A stretch of 64,000 bases of DNA, from positions 1-64,000 of the forward strand of contig CAJTOO010000013.1 in the NCBI GenBank assembly GCA_910577735.1, given 5' to 3'. The DNA is from an uncultured Lachnospiraceae bacterium. Its GTDB lineage: Bacteria > Bacillota > Clostridia > Lachnospirales > Lachnospiraceae. The notes below the pieces were generated by a model that saw nothing but the letters and a program-made list of their open reading frames with translations, was not told the DNA's origin and made no database searches. Position 1 is the first letter of the stretch; each line of letters begins with the position of its first letter. The position numbers and the translations under genes were made by a program. Shown here piece by piece: positions 25,072-33,355 of the stretch.

Positions 25072-26777
25072 ACGAAGTTTTGAAACTTTATCTGTCCATG
25101 TCTTTTTCCGGCGGGTTACTTATATTGGCTCTTTTCTTGGGAAAGCTGCTTTTGCAGGACCGGATTAGCCGGCAATGGCAGTATTACATTTGGATGATAG
25201 TCATTTTGCGGTTATTGCTTCCCTTTGGACCGGAAATGAATCTGTTAGGAAAAATCTATCAGGCAGCTGATCAGGCCATGTCACAGACGGCTGTTTCACG
25301 ACAGCGGCAATCCGCGTTTCATGAGGAGGGTGGCGCTTTGACAGCCGGCGATGACCAGGAGTGGAATACGGAACCTATGAATGATTCGGTGGAAGGGCCG
25401 ATGGCGGGTTGGCTTCTTCAGGATGTCAGGGAGCTGCTAAGCAATCATATCTGGCTGATCTGGCTGGTGACTGCGCTGGGACTGGTGATACGGAAGGTAA
25501 CAATCTATCAGGGCTTTATACGGTATATCCATGCGGGATTGATGCCGGTATCTGATGTTGCGATGTTAGACCGGCTTTCTGTTGCCGCTAAGAGGGCTGG
25601 TATGAAGAAGCCGGTAGAATTGTGCATCAATCCGTTGATTTCTTCTCCGTTGTTGATTGGGTTTTTCCATCCGTGCATTGTGTTACCAGACGCGGATATC
25701 TCCGAAAAGGATTTTCAGTATACCATTGTGCATGAACTGACGCATTACAAGCGGCGGGATATGTTGTATAAATGGCTGGCACAGGTTACAGTCTGCCTGC
25801 ATTGGTTTAATCCGCTTGTGCATCTTATGAACCGGGAAATGATGAAAGCTTGTGAATTTTCCTGTGATGAGGCTGTCGTTGTGAAAACGGGGTGCGCTAA
25901 TGCGAAAGAGTATGGACAGACTTTGCTGGATGCCATGTGGGCAGTGGGGAGATATCAGGAGAAACTTGGTGCCCTTACTTTAAACGAAAACAAACAATTA
26001 TTAAAAGAAAGGTTGAGAGCGATTATGAGATATAAGAAACCATCTAAGGCGGTTACCTTTTTGACTGTCCTTCTGACGTTGTGTGTGGCTTTTGGTGCAG
26101 TTTTTTTAGGTGTTTATCAGATGGGAAATGGCGCTGGCAATGTCTATGCAGCGGGATTGCATGACAGCACACCGGTAGATACGGCTGACAAGCCATCGTA
26201 TCAGCCACATCTTTCACTGAATAGCAGTGCTGCTGAATACTATGAGAATAACAGTCTGCCGCAGTTTAGCGCTATTTTTTCCCGGCTGCGTGAAGAAGAA
26301 CAGAATCAATGGCTTGAAAGAATTTACACAGATGGACAGATTGCCTTTTGGGGAGCAGTCGTTGGACAGATGGATGAGGATGTGTTGGAGGAATGGCTGG
26401 ATAAAGCCCTTGAAGATGGGAACATACAGTTCCAGTCAGTATTGTTTAACGCGTTAGATCGTGAAGATGAATTTGAGGAAAAACAGGAAAAGCAGGAAAA
26501 AGAATGGGCGGAAGCACAGCGGGCGGAGTATCAGGCCGCAGGTGTTACAATGGATGGTAAAAATTGCTACTATCAGGGACAGCTGGTCAATATTTTTCTG
26601 GATGTCCGATCAACCAATCAATCTTTTTACACACTGGATATGAACCCGAAAGGCACAGTAAATATCAGGATAATCCGTGGAGAAGACGAGAAAATCACAG
26701 GTGTTGCCTATCTGACGGAAGCGGAGATAACGGAACTGTTTGGCAATTGGGATGAGCCGGATGAGGCTGCAGAATAG
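25068..26777 (+). CDS. M56 (BlaR1/MecR1-like) sensor metalloprotease
   Basis: 569 residues. Several N-terminal membrane helices surround a cytoplasmic zinc protease domain with H222-ELTH (HExxH) and the downstream ACEFSCDEAVV (third zinc ligand Glu). A last membrane helix lies at about 327-352. The extracellular C-terminal part (355-569) is not a penicillin-binding domain: no SxxK, SxN or KTG motif is seen. It is Glu-rich with LREEEQNQWLERIY and a terminal beta-rich unit. So the pair senses something other than beta-lactam directly. It would cleave the BlaI-like repressor encoded just before it. No resistance gene is adjacent. Confidence 0.87.
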   Translation: MNEVLKLYLSMSFSGGLLILALFLGKLLLQDRISRQWQYYIWMIVILRLLLPFGPEMNLLGKIYQAADQAMSQTAVSRQRQSAFHEEGGALTAGDDQEWNTEPMNDSVEGPMAGWLLQDVRELLSNHIWLIWLVTALGLVIRKVTIYQGFIRYIHAGLMPVSDVAMLDRLSVAAKRAGMKKPVELCINPLISSPLLIGFFHPCIVLPDADISEKDFQYTIVHELTHYKRRDMLYKWLAQVTVCLHWFNPLVHLMNREMMKACEFSCDEAVVVKTGCANAKEYGQTLLDAMWAVGRYQEKLGALTLNENKQLLKERLRAIMRYKKPSKAVTFLTVLLTLCVAFGAVFLGVYQMGNGAGNVYAAGLHDSTPVDTADKPSYQPHLSLNSSAAEYYENNSLPQFSAIFSRLREEEQNQWLERIYTDGQIAFWGAVVGQMDEDVLEEWLDKALEDGNIQFQSVLFNALDREDEFEEKQEKQEKEWAEAQRAEYQAAGVTMDGKNCYYQGQLVNIFLDVRSTNQSFYTLDMNPKGTVNIRIIRGEDEKITGVAYLTEAEITELFGNWDEPDEAAE

Positions 26778-26861
26778 AGAATATCCCTTCTGGCGGCGGT
26801 CCCCCTGAATTGCTGTTAAAGTTTTTATTCCCGAAAAGTATCCTTTTCGTTACATCTGCCG

Positions 26862-26887
26862 CAAAACCGGGAGTTTTTTGCCGATAT
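26862..26887 (+). promoter_or_regulatory. Sigma28-like promoter candidate
   Basis: CAAA (26862-26865), 14 bases, then GCCGATAT (26880-26887), which is the exact Bacillus SigD -10. The -35 is one base off TAAA and the spacer is one short. The gene at 26930 starts about 35 bases later. Confidence 0.4.
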
Positions 26888-26929
26888 AAATGATGAACGG
26901 ATTGGCAGAAGAAATGAAAGGAGAAATCA

Positions 26930-27649
26930 ATGGATATCAATCATATGCAGAGGGCGGCACAGCGCTCATATCATGTGAATGCGGACAGAATCAAGCAGCA
27001 AATGCAGCAGATGGATAAAGGCAGTGCGGCAGATTATAGAATGTGTGATCGTGCAGAAATCTCCGAGGAAGGACGAAATGCTCTAAAAGAAAAAATGGCT
27101 CAGATGGGGAAATGGGAACGGACTGAGAATATCAAAGAACTGGCAGCCTTACATTCCGGGGCCTATGGTATCATGAATGATTTTGAAAAGATTGTGGCAG
27201 GACAGGATGGCCCCCAAACAGATACCTTTGATGGTCATGTAAACAAGATGGTCCATGCCTATCAGGTGATGAAAGAAAAAATAGAGGAAAAATACGCAGC
27301 GCCTGACAGCCGGAAGGAATATTATACGGCGGAAGACGGAAGTATGCAGGAACTGACGAAAGAGAAAGAACTGGAGATGCTTGATAAGGCATATGAAACA
27401 CACAGCCGCTTTATGGCTGCCAGCACGCAGATATGGAGTGAATTGCAGGATTTTAAGGCGCGGACGGATTATCATGGTAGTGGTGTGCAGGATAAGGAGC
27501 CTGCTGTCAGAACGGACAGTGTGAAGATAAGGAAGCAGGCTTATGCTGCATTTATGTCTGCGATTGGCGGGAATCATGGACAGTTGGATTCGATCACACA
27601 GGAAACGAGAAAGGTTTTGAATGGTATCTGGGATGCTATGAGAAGGTAG
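26930..27649 (+). CDS. Hypothetical helical protein, possibly motility-linked
   Basis: 239 residues, soluble, no signal peptide, predicted mostly helical. It begins MDINHMQRAAQRSYHVNADR and has RAEISEEGRNALKEKM, a short motif I associate with flagellar and other coiled-coil proteins of Lachnospiraceae (as in FlgM-like ISEEG segments). No enzyme signature. GGAG lies 6 bases before the ATG. A SigD-like -10 (GCCGATAT) upstream and the FlxA-like gene elsewhere in the window suggest a link with motility, but this is inference. It has its own terminator. Confidence 0.6.
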   Translation: MDINHMQRAAQRSYHVNADRIKQQMQQMDKGSAADYRMCDRAEISEEGRNALKEKMAQMGKWERTENIKELAALHSGAYGIMNDFEKIVAGQDGPQTDTFDGHVNKMVHAYQVMKEKIEEKYAAPDSRKEYYTAEDGSMQELTKEKELEMLDKAYETHSRFMAASTQIWSELQDFKARTDYHGSGVQDKEPAVRTDSVKIRKQAYAAFMSAIGGNHGQLDSITQETRKVLNGIWDAMRR

Positions 27650-27702
27650 AACTCTTGTGGTTTAGATTGATTGTGTGAGGATAATTTAATAGTTGACTAA
27701 TG

Positions 27703-27738
27703 GGGCATGATAAAGTGGGACAAATATCATGCTCTTTT
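27703..27738 (+). terminator. Terminator after the helical protein
   Basis: Stem GGGCATGATA / TATCATGCTC (one G-T pair) with a 12-base loop, then TTTT. The rest of the gap to 27944 holds a weaker hairpin at 27866-27882 followed by five T, and a TATAAT at 27901 in front of the nfo gene without a clear -35. Confidence 0.7.
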
Positions 27739-27943
27739 ATGTGTTGGAAAACAAAACGTTCAATTTTGTTTATTTATATTTTGTTATGCAGCAATTTTTG
27801 AATTGATATATTATATTGAGATGATTGTTGTCTGAAAAAAGGATAAATAGTAGGTTTAGATATTGAGCACTATACAGGTGCTTTTTGGGTCAGGAAATGT
27901 TATAATAATTATATTTATTTTAGTAGAATAGGAGACCAGCAAA

Positions 27944-28813
27944 ATGCAAAAGATAAAAATTGGTTCTCACGTAAAAATGGCCGGCAAAGAAATGTTTCTT
28001 GGGTCGGTGAAGGAGGCCGAGTCCTACGGGGCAAATGTCCTGATGCTTTACACAGGGGCACCGCAAAACACAGTGAGAAAAGAAATTGCGGCGTTAAATG
28101 TAGAGGCGGGATGGGAGTATGCCAAAGAAGCGGGAATTGAGGAGATTGTAGTCCATGCGCCGTATATCATCAATCTGGGAAATACCGTGAAGCCGGAGAC
28201 ATTTGAGCTGGCTGTGACATTTCTTGAAAAGGAGATACAAAGGACAGCGGCCATGCGCAGCAGGATTTTGATACTGCACCCGGGCGCACATGTGGGAGCA
28301 GGGGAAGAAGCCGGAATCGCGCAGATTATAAAGGGCCTTAATCTTGTGCTGGATAAGAATGAAGATGACGTCTATATCGCGTTGGAAACGATGGCAGGAA
28401 AAGGCAGTGAGCTGGGCAGAAGCTTTGAGGAAATAAAGATGATCTATGACGGCGTACATAAGAGGGACAGGCTGCGCGTCTGTTTTGATACCTGTCATGT
28501 GCATGATGCCGGTTATCATCTGGTTGAGGACTATGAAGGGGTATTACAGCAGTTTGAAGAGACAATCGGGATTTCGCAGATTGCGGCCATACATATCAAT
28601 GACAGTATGAATCCCTGCGGGGCGCATAAAGATCGTCATGCCAATATCGGAAAGGGTCACATTGGATTTGATATCTTACGGCAGATTGTCCATGACGACA
28701 GATTTGCACAGGTGCCGAAGATTCTGGAGACACCCTGGATCTGTGAGGAGGGAAGCAGTGAGAAAACGATTCCGCCGTATAAGGAGGAGATTGCGGCGCT
28801 TCTGGAAGCGTGA
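27944..28813 (+). CDS. nfo: Endonuclease IV
   Basis: AP endonuclease of base excision repair: cuts 5' of abasic sites using three zinc ions. 289 residues, normal length. Metal-binding segments are all visible: IVVHAPYIINLGN, LILHPGAHVGAG, IALETMAGKGSE, VCFDTCHVHDAGY, IHINDSMNPCGAHKDRHANI and ETPW at the end. GGAGA lies upstream of the ATG. It is followed by cutC with its own likely promoter. Confidence 0.95.
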   Translation: MQKIKIGSHVKMAGKEMFLGSVKEAESYGANVLMLYTGAPQNTVRKEIAALNVEAGWEYAKEAGIEEIVVHAPYIINLGNTVKPETFELAVTFLEKEIQRTAAMRSRILILHPGAHVGAGEEAGIAQIIKGLNLVLDKNEDDVYIALETMAGKGSELGRSFEEIKMIYDGVHKRDRLRVCFDTCHVHDAGYHLVEDYEGVLQQFEETIGISQIAAIHINDSMNPCGAHKDRHANIGKGHIGFDILRQIVHDDRFAQVPKILETPWICEEGSSEKTIPPYKEEIAALLEA

Positions 28814-28864
28814 TTGGCATGGGCGTTATGGCGTGGACGCATTGACGAGAGGCGGAGAAAGGAA

Positions 28865-28894
28865 CTGGCAAAAGCATCTATAGTATGGTATACT
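28865..28894 (+). promoter_or_regulatory. Promoter candidate for cutC
   Basis: CTGGCA (28865-28870), 18 bases, TATACT (28889-28894) with an extended -10 TGG just before it. Confidence 0.4.
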
Positions 28895-28936
28895 CTGACC
28901 AAAATTACACAACAGCCATAAGAGGAGTGAAGTTTC

Positions 28937-29689
28937 ATGACCAACTGTATATTAGAATGCTGCGTAGACAGCGTAGAATCAGCCATTGCTGCCAAAGAAG
29001 GAGGAGCAGACCGACTGGAACTTTGTGCGGCGCTCATCATCGGCGGCATTTCGCCGGGACTGGCATTGTTTGAACAGGTAAAGGCCTGTTGTGACCTGCC
29101 GGTCCGTGTGCTTTTGCGGCCTCGCTTTGGGGATTTTCTCTATACGGAAAATGAGTTTCAGATACTGAGAAGAGAAGTGGCGCTGTTTCGAGAAGCGGGC
29201 GCCGAGGGCGTGGTGATCGGATGCCTGCAGGCGGACGGGAACCTTCATATGGGGCAGATGGAGGAATTGATGAAGGAAGCGGGTGACATGAAAGTGACCC
29301 TGCATCGTGCCTTTGATGTCTGCGCAGACCCCATAAAGGCTTATGGACAGGCCAGGGAATTAGGGATTGATACCATTCTTACATCCGGACAGAAGAGAGA
29401 ATGCCTTATGGGATTGCCGTTGTTGCAGCAGTTATGCGAATTGCAGAAAGAAACAGGAACGCCGCGTATTATGGCGGGAGCAGGGGTGACGCCTGATGTG
29501 ATCCGCCGGTTCCGTGCACAGACTGCTATCACCAGTTACCATCTGTCAGCGAAACAGGTTGTGGACAGCGGTATGCAGTATCGAAAGGAAGATGTGCCCA
29601 TGGGCCTTCCCATGATGGATGAATACAGCATTTTCAGGACTGACAGCAGGATAGTGGCAGAGGCGAAGAAGGCTCTGCTGGGGGAATAA
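28937..29689 (+). CDS. cutC: CutC family protein
   Basis: TIM-barrel protein of the CutC family, 250 residues, cytoplasmic. Signatures are LECCVDSVESAIAAKEGGADR, LELCAALIIGGISPG, VLLRPRFGDFLY and KVTLHRAFDVC. It was named for copper homeostasis in E. coli, but the biochemical role is unsettled and no copper genes are nearby. AGAGGAG precedes the ATG. The next gene begins 45 bases later on the same strand. Confidence 0.93.
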   Translation: MTNCILECCVDSVESAIAAKEGGADRLELCAALIIGGISPGLALFEQVKACCDLPVRVLLRPRFGDFLYTENEFQILRREVALFREAGAEGVVIGCLQADGNLHMGQMEELMKEAGDMKVTLHRAFDVCADPIKAYGQARELGIDTILTSGQKRECLMGLPLLQQLCELQKETGTPRIMAGAGVTPDVIRRFRAQTAITSYHLSAKQVVDSGMQYRKEDVPMGLPMMDEYSIFRTDSRIVAEAKKALLGE

Positions 29690-29734
29690 GCCTATAGCAG
29701 GACTATTCCGGATAGGAAAAGGGGACGATAAACC

Positions 29735-31321
29735 ATGCTGTTTGGGGGATGTAAGAAACAGGAGACAGTTATAGAAATTGAGCGGTATGCTGAAATATAT
29801 GATTGCATGGAGAAGTTGGAGACAGGAGAGGAAAATCGTCTGGCGGCGTTGTATCCTGTCCTGTTATCTGACGATAAGGCGCTTGTTAATCAAGTGGCAG
29901 GGGTCATTCATACTTACATGAATAGCCTGGATGCAGCGAAAATCATAAGGCTTGACCGGCAGTTTCGGCAATACACGTCCATGGAGTGGATGATTGACTG
30001 GAAGAAAGTATTGCCGGCCGGCCTGGCAGATTCTATTGTCAATCGGCAGGCACGGTTGAATGTCATGCGGCTTGGCACACTGCATCCCAATGGGTATTTC
30101 AGGGAAAGGTGTATGAGGATACTTGAGGAGGATGAGGAATCCTTTGGGTATATCGTGCTTCGCCTCAATGACTGGGTCAGGCAGGTGCGGGAAACTGCCT
30201 ATGGGATTTTAGCGGATAAGTTGGATGGAATCAAGACAGATACTGCTGTCGGGATGATACCTTTTATCAGCTGTACGAAAAAGGGAGAGCGGTATGTGTA
30301 TCAACAGTTTCAGGAGATTGAAGGGAAACTGTTTGAAAAGATACTGACTCATTTACAGGAAATATCTCTTGATCAAATCAGGAGTTATCCGCCCGTTACG
30401 AAGAGGTTTTTATATAAAGTATTGCTTTCACCGGATGTGCTTTCCAAGCAGGATGCGGAAAGACTCCTGACAAGAGAAAAAAGCGGAAATGAAAAGCAGC
30501 TGGTGATTCGTCTGATCCTTCAAAAGTATGAGTGCAGCGAGGCGCAGATAGAGGGCTATCTGCAAAATAAAAGTCCGATTGTGCGGCAAAAGGCTTTAGC
30601 GGTAAAATATGAGAGGCTGGGCAGTGCCTGGGAAGGCATAGAGAAATACCTTCTCGATACGGCAGGCGGCATACGCAGTGATGTCTGTTATATCCTGCGC
30701 CGACACACGGATTTTGACATACTTGCTTATTATAAGCAAAAACTTCATACAAGCAAAGAAGCGGTTGCCATATTGGGGATTGGTGAAAACGGCAGTGTGA
30801 AGGATGCAGATATGCTGATAGAGTATCTGTATGCAGACAGACCCGGACTTGTGAAAAATGCGATGAAAGCCCTGAGCGGACTGGGAGCGGTAAAGATTGG
30901 GGCAGTAAATCTTTCGGATATTTACTGGGAGTATTTACATGGTGCGGATACTTCAGTTGCAAAGGCGGCATACAATGCCATTATGAAATGTGGTATTTCT
31001 TATGGCGCTGAGAGGATATACAAGGCTTACATAAGCTGTAAGAATGTCAGTGTCAGGAAATACTTGATCAGGATGCTTATAAGGGAACCGTCCTGGGAAC
31101 GGCTGCCCTATCTTTTGCTGGTATATGAACCGCATAACGGTAGAGAAGACTGCACACAGTTTTGGATTTACAGGGCCATTGTGTCCAGAAGTGTCTATGC
31201 CGGAATTACAAGGGAATGGGCGGACTTTATTACGGAGACGGTGAATAAAAGAAAAAGTGTACTTTCTGACACACTTAAAAAAGAGATTATGTTTGATTTG
31301 GAGCATATAAGGATTGTTTGA
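29735..31321 (+). CDS. HEAT-repeat-like protein of unknown function
   Basis: 528 residues, no signal peptide. The whole chain reads as repeated helix pairs with scattered HEAT-like signatures (VRQVRETAYGILADKL, PIVRQKALAVKYERLG, LVKNAMKALSGLGAVKIG, TSVAKAAYNAIMKCG, VSVRKYLIRML). Such solenoids bind proteins or nucleic acids. GGGG lies about 10 bases before the ATG. Partners cannot be inferred; cutC upstream is in the same direction. The early Cys is in GGCKKQ without a signal peptide, so it is not a lipoprotein. Confidence 0.65.
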   Translation: MLFGGCKKQETVIEIERYAEIYDCMEKLETGEENRLAALYPVLLSDDKALVNQVAGVIHTYMNSLDAAKIIRLDRQFRQYTSMEWMIDWKKVLPAGLADSIVNRQARLNVMRLGTLHPNGYFRERCMRILEEDEESFGYIVLRLNDWVRQVRETAYGILADKLDGIKTDTAVGMIPFISCTKKGERYVYQQFQEIEGKLFEKILTHLQEISLDQIRSYPPVTKRFLYKVLLSPDVLSKQDAERLLTREKSGNEKQLVIRLILQKYECSEAQIEGYLQNKSPIVRQKALAVKYERLGSAWEGIEKYLLDTAGGIRSDVCYILRRHTDFDILAYYKQKLHTSKEAVAILGIGENGSVKDADMLIEYLYADRPGLVKNAMKALSGLGAVKIGAVNLSDIYWEYLHGADTSVAKAAYNAIMKCGISYGAERIYKAYISCKNVSVRKYLIRMLIREPSWERLPYLLLVYEPHNGREDCTQFWIYRAIVSRSVYAGITREWADFITETVNKRKSVLSDTLKKEIMFDLEHIRIV

Positions 31322-31379
31322 AAACAGGATGGCGGAGGATTTCCGATTCTCATTGGCAGAATAAATAATAAATAGTAAG

Positions 31380-31732
31380 ATGAATGCCGAACAGTTTCGA
31401 TATATTCTGGAATATTGAAAAGAGGGATATCAGACCATGGCGTTTGACAATCCGGCATATCAAAGACTATTTGCCCTTTTGTTGCAAAATGACGGAAATC
31501 TTTATTTTCACTGTACTGCCGGGAAGGACAGGACGGGGCGGCCGGATTTTTGATCATGATGGCTCTGGGGATGGACGAAAAGGATGCAGTGAAAGAATAT
31601 CCGTTGTCCAATCAGTACTTGAAACAGGGATTTCCCCGGCGAGTTCAAATCCCTGTTTCGCTGCAATTTATACCGGTGCCAAGAATCAGATCAGCCTCCA
31701 GAACATTTTGGGGCATCAGTTTTATGGCATGA
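31380..31732 (+). pseudogene. Remnant of a tyrosine phosphatase gene
   Basis: Frame 3 from ATG 31380 reads MNAEQFRYILEY, stop (TGA 31416), then KEGYQTMAFDNPAYQRLFAL followed by LLQNDGNLYFHCTAGKDRTG and stop at 31551. The HCTAGKDR loop is the CX5R active site of IphP-type protein tyrosine phosphatases. The continuation FLIMMALGMDEKDAVKEYPL appears in frame 2, and sequence after about 31620 is no longer phosphatase-like. So the gene has an in-frame stop, a frameshift near 31545 and a lost N- and C-terminus. Confidence 0.8.
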
Positions 31733-31757
31733 AGACTTGGCAATATGCCAATAATCA

Positions 31758-31786
31758 ACCAGCCGAGTATGGCTGGTATTTTTTTT
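31758..31786 (+). terminator. Rho-independent terminator
   Basis: Stem ACCAGCC / GGCTGGT, 6-base loop, then ATTTTTTTT. Probably the original terminator of the decayed phosphatase gene. Confidence 0.85.
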
Positions 31787-31836
31787 AGTATAGGAAACGG
31801 CTCCGGATTTACAAGGCTGCGAAGCGAATCTTGCAG

Positions 31837-31857
31837 TCGAGCTTTGCTCGATTTTTT
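31837..31857 (+). terminator. Second terminator hairpin
   Basis: TCGAGC-TTT-GCTCGA followed by TTTTTT. Together with the previous one it insulates the ECF sigma operon from upstream reading. Confidence 0.75.
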
Positions 31858-31917
31858 ATCATTAATTTTTCTGCTATAAACGCCGGATTATGTAAAGGTC
31901 ATCTTTTTTGTTCCTTA

Positions 31918-31946
31918 TGAAACTTTTTGGATGTCAGAAAAATCTA
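31918..31946 (+). promoter_or_regulatory. ECF-type promoter of the sigma factor operon
   Basis: TGAAAC (31918-31923) followed by TTTTT, a 17-base spacer and AATCTA (31941-31946), close to the SigV pattern TGAAAC...CGTCTA. Autoregulated ECF operons normally carry such a site. The predicted start of transcription, near 31954, supports the second ATG (31985) of the gene. Confidence 0.6.
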
Positions 31947-31984
31947 TATAGTAAAAGAGTAAAATGGAGAGGTGCGTACCTGTT

Positions 31985-32482
31985 ATGAAACAAATATTGT
32001 ATGAAAATCTGATTCAGTATATCCTGGAAAATCAGGACAGGTTTTATAGGGTGGCCTACAGTTATACCAGAAATCAGGAGGACGCTCTTGATGTTGTCCA
32101 GAGCGCTGTCTGTAAAGCACTGGAATCATATGAAAGCATAAAGAATACAGAAGCAGTCAGGACCTGGTTTTATAGAATCTTGATCAATGAATGTCTGGCG
32201 GTCATAAAAAAGCGCAAAAGGGTTGTTCTGTCTGATGATGCGTTGGCACAAGAGGTCTATTACGAAAAAAGTTATGAGTCGGATGATGATATAGAAAAGG
32301 AATTGGACAGACTGGATCTTGATGTACAGGGAATCATAAAACTCAGGTTCTTTGAAGAACTATCTTTGAAAGAGATTTCCCGTATTATGGGGATGAATCT
32401 GAATACAGTTAAAACAAAGTTATATCGCGGCCTAAAACAATTAAAAGAAAATATGCAGGAGGCGGATTTATGGGAAGTTTAG
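31985..32482 (+). CDS. ECF sigma factor, SigV-like
   Basis: RNA polymerase sigma-70-type factor with regions 2 and 4 only, 165 residues from the ATG at 31985. Region 2: FYRVAYSYTRNQEDALDVVQ. Region 4: SLKEISRIMGMNLNTVKTKL. ATG at 31964 is in frame but would leave only about 10 bases of leader after the predicted promoter; GGAGAGG lies 12 bases before 31985. The adjacent RsiV-type anti-sigma identifies it as SigV-like, a group that responds to lysozyme in Bacillus and Enterococcus. It overlaps the anti-sigma gene by 13 bases. Confidence 0.85.
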   Translation: MKQILYENLIQYILENQDRFYRVAYSYTRNQEDALDVVQSAVCKALESYESIKNTEAVRTWFYRILINECLAVIKKRKRVVLSDDALAQEVYYEKSYESDDDIEKELDRLDLDVQGIIKLRFFEELSLKEISRIMGMNLNTVKTKLYRGLKQLKENMQEADLWEV

Positions 32483-33354
32483 AAAAACTGAAGGAAGAGT
32501 ATGATAATATTGTGATTCCCAAGGAACTTGATATGCGGATACAGCAGGAAATACAAAAATCGAGGAAGCGGCAGACAAAAAAAGCTGGAGGCAGTCATAG
32601 TTTTAAAAGAATGATACATGCTATGGAAGCGGCTGCTGCAACAGTATGTGTTTTTTTCACGCTGGCTTTGAATACAAGTCAGGTATTTGCGGCAGAAGCG
32701 GCGCAGCTGCCCGTAATCGGCGGCCTGGCGAGGGTACTGACATTCCGTTCTTATGAAACAGAAAAAGATGATATAGCGGTTTTTGTGGAGATACCGACCA
32801 TAGAAATGATTGCAGAGGATACCGGGTTAAAGGTAGATGAGATTAATCAGGAGATACTTGATTGTTGTAATCAATATGCAGATGAGGCAATGCAGCGTGC
32901 AGAGGAATACAGGACCGCTTTTCTGGAAACAGGAGGGACACTGGAAGAGTGGGCGAATCATAAGATAAAGATTACGGTGGGATATGAGATTAAGCAGCAG
33001 AATAACGATTACCTTTCTTTTGTAGTGAGGGGAACCGAAAATTGGACAAATGCCTATAATGAATCAAGGTTTTATAATCTTTCTTTAGGAACAGGAGAAA
33101 TGGTTACTTTAAAGGATATGCTGGGCAGTGATTATATAGAACTGGTAAATGAAAGCATCAGGGAACAGATTGCAGAAAGGCGACAGGAAGGAGAAGTATT
33201 TTTTACACCAGAGGAAGGAGGTTTTACAGGAATTTCGAAAGAGACAAAGTTCTATATCAATGAGAAGAACCGTCCGGTTATCATTTTTGAGAAATATGAA
33301 ATTGCACCTGGTTCATCAGGGGAGATAGAATTTGAAATAACAGGAGGAGTTTAA
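32470..33354 (+). CDS. RsiV-like membrane anti-sigma factor
   Basis: 294 residues. A cytoplasmic N-terminus (1-50) should hold the sigma factor; one membrane helix is at about 52-76 (AAAATVCVFFTLALNTSQVF); an extracellular part contains a DUF4163/DUF3298-type domain (about 95-290, with IPTIEMIAED, FYNLSLGTGEMVTLKDML and the end VIIFEKYEIAPGSSG). In RsiV that domain binds lysozyme and triggers site-1 cleavage. AGGAGG lies 7 bases upstream. Assigning lysozyme as the signal here is by homology only. Confidence 0.85.
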   Translation: MGSLEKLKEEYDNIVIPKELDMRIQQEIQKSRKRQTKKAGGSHSFKRMIHAMEAAAATVCVFFTLALNTSQVFAAEAAQLPVIGGLARVLTFRSYETEKDDIAVFVEIPTIEMIAEDTGLKVDEINQEILDCCNQYADEAMQRAEEYRTAFLETGGTLEEWANHKIKITVGYEIKQQNNDYLSFVVRGTENWTNAYNESRFYNLSLGTGEMVTLKDMLGSDYIELVNESIREQIAERRQEGEVFFTPEEGGFTGISKETKFYINEKNRPVIIFEKYEIAPGSSGEIEFEITGGV

Positions 33355-33355
33355 G

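Noticed and set aside
25068..26777. Beta-lactam sensor BlaR1/MecR1 proper
   Set aside because: No SxxK, SxN or KTG motif in the extracellular part, so the ligand is not assigned.
31384..31788. 134-residue ORF as a gene
   Set aside because: It is in a different frame from the conserved phosphatase active site; the phosphatase text in frames 3 and 2 explains the region.
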